Source of the DNA: Chitinophagaceae bacterium
Lineage (GTDB): Bacteria; Bacteroidota; Bacteroidia; Chitinophagales; Chitinophagaceae
Assembly (NCBI GenBank): GCA_003455235.1
Contig: DMRT01000020.1
Coordinates: forward strand, 1-10,365
DNA length: 10,365 nt
Direction: 5' to 3'
Under the pieces are notes generated by a model that had not been told where the DNA came from, searched no databases, and saw only the letters and a program-made list of their open reading frames with translations. Below are positions 7,296 to 10,365 of the stretch, piece after piece (position 1 is the first letter of the stretch; the number at the start of each line of letters is the position of its first letter). The position numbers were made by a program, and so were the translations under genes.

Positions 7296-7469
7296 GGTCT
7301 GAGATCGCCGTCTGACCAATTACAATTTTGTTTGTGGGAGGTGGGGTATCAAATCAGAAGCCCCTCTCCAAAAAAAACCGGGTTAACATTTCTGTCAACC
7401 CGGCCAATTATACCTGGTAAGAATTTCCTGTTCGAAAATATAGAAACGGTCAGACGGGGACGTCAGACC
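7296..7469. repeat. Pair of 22-bp near-perfect inverted repeats enclosing the intergenic region
   Basis: The arm at 7296-7317 (GGTCTGA...CGTCTGACC) is the reverse complement of the arm at 7448-7469 (GGTCAGACG...CGTCAGACC) at 19 of 22 positions by hand comparison, with the outer 10 and 7 bases perfect. Each arm is also partly self-complementary. The arms enclose 130 bases that include the - strand sprA terminator. The right arm ends 8 bases before the sprA stop codon. No target-site duplication is visible at the outer edges. It could be a MITE-like remnant, a paired protein-binding site, or chance plus drift. Confidence 0.6.
7370..7403 (-). terminator. Intrinsic terminator for sprA on the minus strand
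   Basis: CCGGGTT (7378-7384) pairs with AACCCGG (7397-7403); an AC/GT extension follows one mismatch. On the minus strand the hairpin is followed by eight T's (A's at 7370-7377 on the plus strand). It lies about 75 bases past the sprA stop codon. Confidence 0.85.
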
Positions 7470-7477
7470 GCAGCGAA

Positions 7478-10120
7478 TTATTGTGTCAGCGATATCCTCA
7501 CCTGCACACCGGCCCTTGTATTCACAATGGGAGCGCTGGAAGAGATATAAGGATTCACCCGGCGCTGGTCGAAATAAAGTTTGATGTTCACCCGGTTGTT
7601 AAGGAAATAATCAATCGATGGAGAAATCGTGATATCACGGCTTCCACCGGTGGCGAAATTATTATCCTGGTCCAGGCGGCTGTTGGCCGTTACGTTATCC
7701 CGGATCTTGAAATCAAGCCGGAAGTTGATTTCGTTCTCCAGCTTCTTACCGCCATTCTTCCCGGTGAGGAATTTGGGCAGGGTAATGTTGAAGAATTTCA
7801 ATCCACGCTTGCGGTAACCGGCACCGATAGACAGCTCAGTACTGCGTACCTCACTCAGCTGGTAATCGATCAGGCTCAGGCTCAGCTGCCTTGTTTTGGC
7901 ATATTCAACCCTCGCCTGCAGCTGGTTGGTAAAATTCATGTCTATACCAATCAATGGCGAGAACTGTTCGCCGATGCTGATGTTGGGGATCAGGAAATAG
8001 GGAATATAATTCTTCGACAACGTATCGTAAAACGAAGGATAACCAAAACGTGATACATCTTTATACAGCAGCGCCGAGGTAAACCCGTTCATGCTGAGGT
8101 TGCCGGTATATCCGTGCGACACGGTGAAGGTGGTGAATATCTTATCCAGTCCTTTGATACGGGTAAGCCCGCTGTAATCCAGTTTCCAGTTCAGTTTGGG
8201 AATGATGCCGCGGAAAGGATTGGATTTAATGTTCGGATTGTTCTGCCTGATGAGTGAAACCTTTTGCGGATCCTGCCCGGTATAGGCGGCAATAAATGCC
8301 GGTATCAAAACATCAATGGCGTATTTACCATAGCCATAGTAATAACCTTCGGCATTGGGTGTGGTTTGACCATTTACAATATTATATTGATTGGCCTTAC
8401 CCAGTCGCTCAGACATAATCACCCGGTAATCCTGGAATTTTTTAAAGGTTTCGGAAACACGGTTAGGATCAAATTTGCCGAAGAGTGTTTTAAAGGCCAC
8501 ATACGACACATCAAATCCACCGCCTGCGTATGGGTTCAGGTGATTGAATGTATGATTAATACCACCGCTGGTATCGATATAGCGGAATGTTTCCGAATAA
8601 TTTTTGTTGAAGGTTTTGCTCATGTTGAGCGTAATGTTCAGATCTTTTACCGGCTCCAGCTGGGCGCTCAGGGTAAGGCGCTGGTCGAAAGACTGAACAA
8701 CCAGGGTATTAAACGTGGTGTCTCTCGTGATCAATCCCTTGGCCGCGGCCCGGTTAAGCCAGTTGGTATCCGGCTGTCGTCCTAAAATAAAATCAACGCC
8801 GGGCGCCATGCTCTTCCAGTTCTGACCCACATACTTGGTGCTGTCGGTATAACCCGGCAACCGGGTATGTGCATTTTCTGATAAAGAAACATTTACCTGT
8901 TTGATGCTGGTGAGGAGTTTACCAAATACTTTTTCGCCGGTGCTTACATAAGGCACGGCCGATTTATCAACAATCCTTCTTCTCTTCACCACTTTTTGCC
9001 CGTTCTTTTTGATCAGCGTATCCTTCACCTTGGTAATGCGGCTGCGCCACTTGGCCCGGTCTTCAATATTGGATGGCTGATCAAGCTGTTTCAGCCATTT
9101 TGATTTCTGGTACAGGCGGGTAAAGTCGAGCTGAACGGTTCCTTCTTTCTGCTGGCCGTTCTCGATGATATTACCCAGTTCCACGGCCAGGCGTGAAGCG
9201 CCTACCCAGGTATATGTAGCCTGGTAACGCAGGTTCACGGTTGTCCAGTCGAGCAGGGGCAGCTTGCTGGTAGGAACTGTATAGGTAAAGCTGGCGGTAT
9301 GATTGTACAAGGTATTCCGTCCGCCTTTGGCCAGGTTCCTCCAAACGGTGTCTTTCTTTTCTTTCGTATCAATACGGCCTGCCGGTTCATCAATCCGTGA
9401 ATTGTTGGTGGCTGTAAAATCAAAGTTGAGCGAACGGGTCAGGTTCCAGCGGAGAATATAATCACGCTGGAAGACATAATACTTGTCGTAGGTTTCGGGA
9501 ATGGAATATTTGTTGGCACCCACGCTGCGTGGACGGATGGCACCAAACTGCCGGTTCACGTCTGCCCGGAATGTAAGTTGCGAAGGGATCAGGTTGAAGT
9601 TGAAATCCTTCACGAGGTCGAACCAATGTGTTTTTGTTTTGCGGAACAACCGTTTGAACGGTTCAATATACCTGGGCTTGGGTGCAAAGTTGTATCCCAG
9701 TCCGTAGCGGTGCTTCACCACTTCATTGTTTTCAATCAGCGGCGTATGGCTCTTTATTTTGAGATACGAATAACTTACATCGAAGTTGGATATGTCGTAT
9801 ATCTTCGGCGCCTTGGTACTGGTGCGGTTCTTACGCACGTTGGTAAAGTTTACCGTGGTGGTTGAATTGAATTCGATGGCATTGTTTCGTACCGAATCTT
9901 TGGCATCACCGGACAATGTTTTCAGTTTGTCTTTCAGTTTCACATCTAGGTCATACGGATCGTATTCTGGTGTGCTCACACTTTGTGAATAGCTGGCAAA
10001 AACCGGTATCGATAACGCCGCTTTCTTCGGCAGCAGTTTTCCGAATTCCAGGTTGGCAGAAACGTCGAACTGGTAGAAGTTGTCGCGGTACCGGTCGTTG
10101 GCTCTTTGTTCCAAAGTACG
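7478..10120 (-). CDS. sprA: T9SS outer-membrane translocon SprA, C-terminal part; 5' end lost at a chimeric junction
   Basis: SprA (Sov in Porphyromonas) is the very large outer-membrane beta-barrel channel of the type IX secretion system, also needed for gliding. About 880 codons remain of a protein that is usually around 2400 residues. Recognisable features run from TLEQRANDRYRDNFYQFD, through KLLPKKAALSIP and PEYDPYDLD (window 9970-9944), to a typical end, NNRVNIKLYFDQRR-NP followed by VRISLTQ. Long alternating aromatic/hydrophobic stretches fit barrel strands. The open frame continues to an ATG at 10162, but the codons beyond about 10117 (reading MVVKLGIRRRGGGRR) do not look like SprA, where I would expect a Gly-aromatic-Gly before the LEQR motif. 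The true start, signal peptide and plug-contacting regions are therefore absent. The gene converges with the small exported protein gene and has its own terminator. The nearby cargo genes encode likely clients. Confidence 0.9.
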   Translation of the reverse strand, partial: RTLEQRANDRYRDNFYQFDVSANLEFGKLLPKKAALSIPVFASYSQSVSTPEYDPYDLDVKLKDKLKTLSGDAKDSVRNNAIEFNSTTTVNFTNVRKNRTSTKAPKIYDISNFDVSYSYLKIKSHTPLIENNEVVKHRYGLGYNFAPKPRYIEPFKRLFRKTKTHWFDLVKDFNFNLIPSQLTFRADVNRQFGAIRPRSVGANKYSIPETYDKYYVFQRDYILRWNLTRSLNFDFTATNNSRIDEPAGRIDTKEKKDTVWRNLAKGGRNTLYNHTASFTYTVPTSKLPLLDWTTVNLRYQATYTWVGASRLAVELGNIIENGQQKEGTVQLDFTRLYQKSKWLKQLDQPSNIEDRAKWRSRITKVKDTLIKKNGQKVVKRRRIVDKSAVPYVSTGEKVFGKLLTSIKQVNVSLSENAHTRLPGYTDSTKYVGQNWKSMAPGVDFILGRQPDTNWLNRAAAKGLITRDTTFNTLVVQSFDQRLTLSAQLEPVKDLNITLNMSKTFNKNYSETFRYIDTSGGINHTFNHLNPYAGGGFDVSYVAFKTLFGKFDPNRVSETFKKFQDYRVIMSERLGKANQYNIVNGQTTPNAEGYYYGYGKYAIDVLIPAFIAAYTGQDPQKVSLIRQNNPNIKSNPFRGIIPKLNWKLDYSGLTRIKGLDKIFTTFTVSHGYTGNLSMNGFTSALLYKDVSRFGYPSFYDTLSKNYIPYFLIPNISIGEQFSPLIGIDMNFTNQLQARVEYAKTRQLSLSLIDYQLSEVRSTELSIGAGYRKRGLKFFNITLPKFLTGKNGGKKLENEINFRLDFKIRDNVTANSRLDQDNNFATGGSRDITISPSIDYFLNNRVNIKLYFDQRRVNPYISSSAPIVNTRAGVQVRISLTQ

Positions 10121-10145
10121 TCTTCCCCCGCCTCGCCGCCGTATC
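10115..10145. other. Chimeric junction between Bacteroidota and GC-rich Proteobacteria-like DNA
   Basis: Left of about 10118 the minus strand reads as SprA; right of about 10121 base composition becomes GC-rich (116 of 165 bases in 10201-10365 by hand count, about 70%) and a plus-strand frame resembling FlhC opens. SprA coding stops in mid-protein. No transposon end or repeat marks the join, so an assembly or library chimera is more likely than a natural recombination. Confidence 0.75.
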
Positions 10146-10365
10146 CCAAGTTTAACAACCACCCAAAACTCGCGGCCGGCGAAGCCCTGGTCTTCGCCTA
10201 CCGCGCCTACCAGGCCGCCACGCTGCCGCCTTACCGCATCAGCCTGGACCGGGCCTTCAACCTCGTCTCCTATATCGACGGCATCTGGCTGGCCAGCGCA
10301 CCGGCGCTGTCCGTGTTGACCTGCCCCGGGTGTGGCTGCGAGTTCATCGCCGCGGTCGGCACCGC
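10121..10365 (+). CDS. FlhC-like flagellar transcriptional activator, internal fragment
   Basis: About 81 codons are open in one plus-strand frame to the window edge, with strong use of G/C-ending codons. The peptide includes EALVFAYRAYQ, then ISLDRAFNLVSYIDGIWL, then TCPGCGCEFIAA. FlhC proteins have AYRxY, then a SLxRAxxLVxxxD helix, then a CxxC that supplies two of the four zinc ligands, in this order. The spacing from the helix to the CxxC is about six residues longer here than in Escherichia coli FlhC, so this would be a divergent member. FlhC with FlhD activates flagellar operons and is a proteobacterial protein, not expected beside sprA. Both ends are missing: the left at the chimeric junction, the right at the window edge, before the second CxxC. 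The first 15 or so codons are not recognisably FlhC. Confidence 0.55.

Noticed and set aside
7332..8053. Plus-strand open frames opposite the 3' end of sprA
   Set aside because: They are antisense to a well-recognised SprA C-terminus and give no family-like peptide.
10118..10162. ATG at 10162 as the start of a complete 894-residue protein on the minus strand
   Set aside because: The first 15 codons lie in GC-rich foreign sequence and do not resemble SprA, which is normally far longer; the gene is truncated, not short.
10080..10319. Plus-strand open frame across the junction (Pro-, Ser- and Arg-rich peptide)
   Set aside because: It spans the chimeric join and is out of frame with the FlhC-like reading; its composition is typical of an off-frame read of GC-rich DNA.
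10121..10365. Horizontal transfer of a flagellar regulator into a Bacteroidota genome
   Set aside because: The join cuts both genes internally with no mobile-element signature, so an assembly or library artefact is the simpler explanation.

Overview
The window reads as a piece of a Bacteroidota genome, most like the Chitinophagaceae, joined at its right end to about 245 bases of unrelated, GC-rich, Proteobacteria-like DNA. The Bacteroidota assignment rests on type IX secretion system (T9SS) substrates with both known kinds of C-terminal sorting domain, on a large C-terminal piece of the T9SS outer-membrane translocon SprA, on TAnnTTTG-like promoter elements, and on the lack of clear Shine-Dalgarno sites. 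It is probably a complete metagenomic contig. Its first base falls exactly on a 23-bp sequence repeated inside the window, and its last part is chimeric.

Layout, left to right. Bases 1-180 are the end of a T9SS type B (gliding-motility-associated, CHU_C-like) cargo protein, followed by a hairpin terminator. Bases 336-2318 encode a 660-residue secreted protein with a type A sorting domain. Bases 2425-5748 encode a 1107-residue surface protein: signal peptide, a conserved N-terminal module starting THIIGGE, two PKD domains, seven tandem Ig-like repeats and a type B sorting domain. Bases 5848-6609 encode a short-chain dehydrogenase close to YdfG. Bases 6756-7232 encode a small exported protein of unknown function. 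All of these lie on the + strand, and most are separated by good intrinsic terminators, so they look like single-gene transcription units. On the - strand, 7478 to about 10120 is the C-terminal third or so of sprA. It converges on the small exported protein across a 245-bp gap that carries a terminator for each strand and a pair of 22-bp inverted repeats.

How the genes relate: SprA forms the outer-membrane channel through which T9SS cargo leaves the cell, and three neighbouring genes encode such cargo. The window therefore holds both a part of the machine and its clients. The dehydrogenase and the small exported protein have no evident link to secretion.

At about position 10120 the sprA frame loses its family resemblance, GC content jumps to about 70% (hand count of 10201-10365), and a + strand frame resembling the flagellar master regulator FlhC begins. 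This is best explained as an assembly or library chimera. I found no convincing new biological system. The most useful leads are the chimeric junction, the duplicated three-domain super-repeat and compositional mosaic in the 1107-residue protein, and the inverted-repeat pair between the convergent genes. No stretch over 300 bases lacks a gene.
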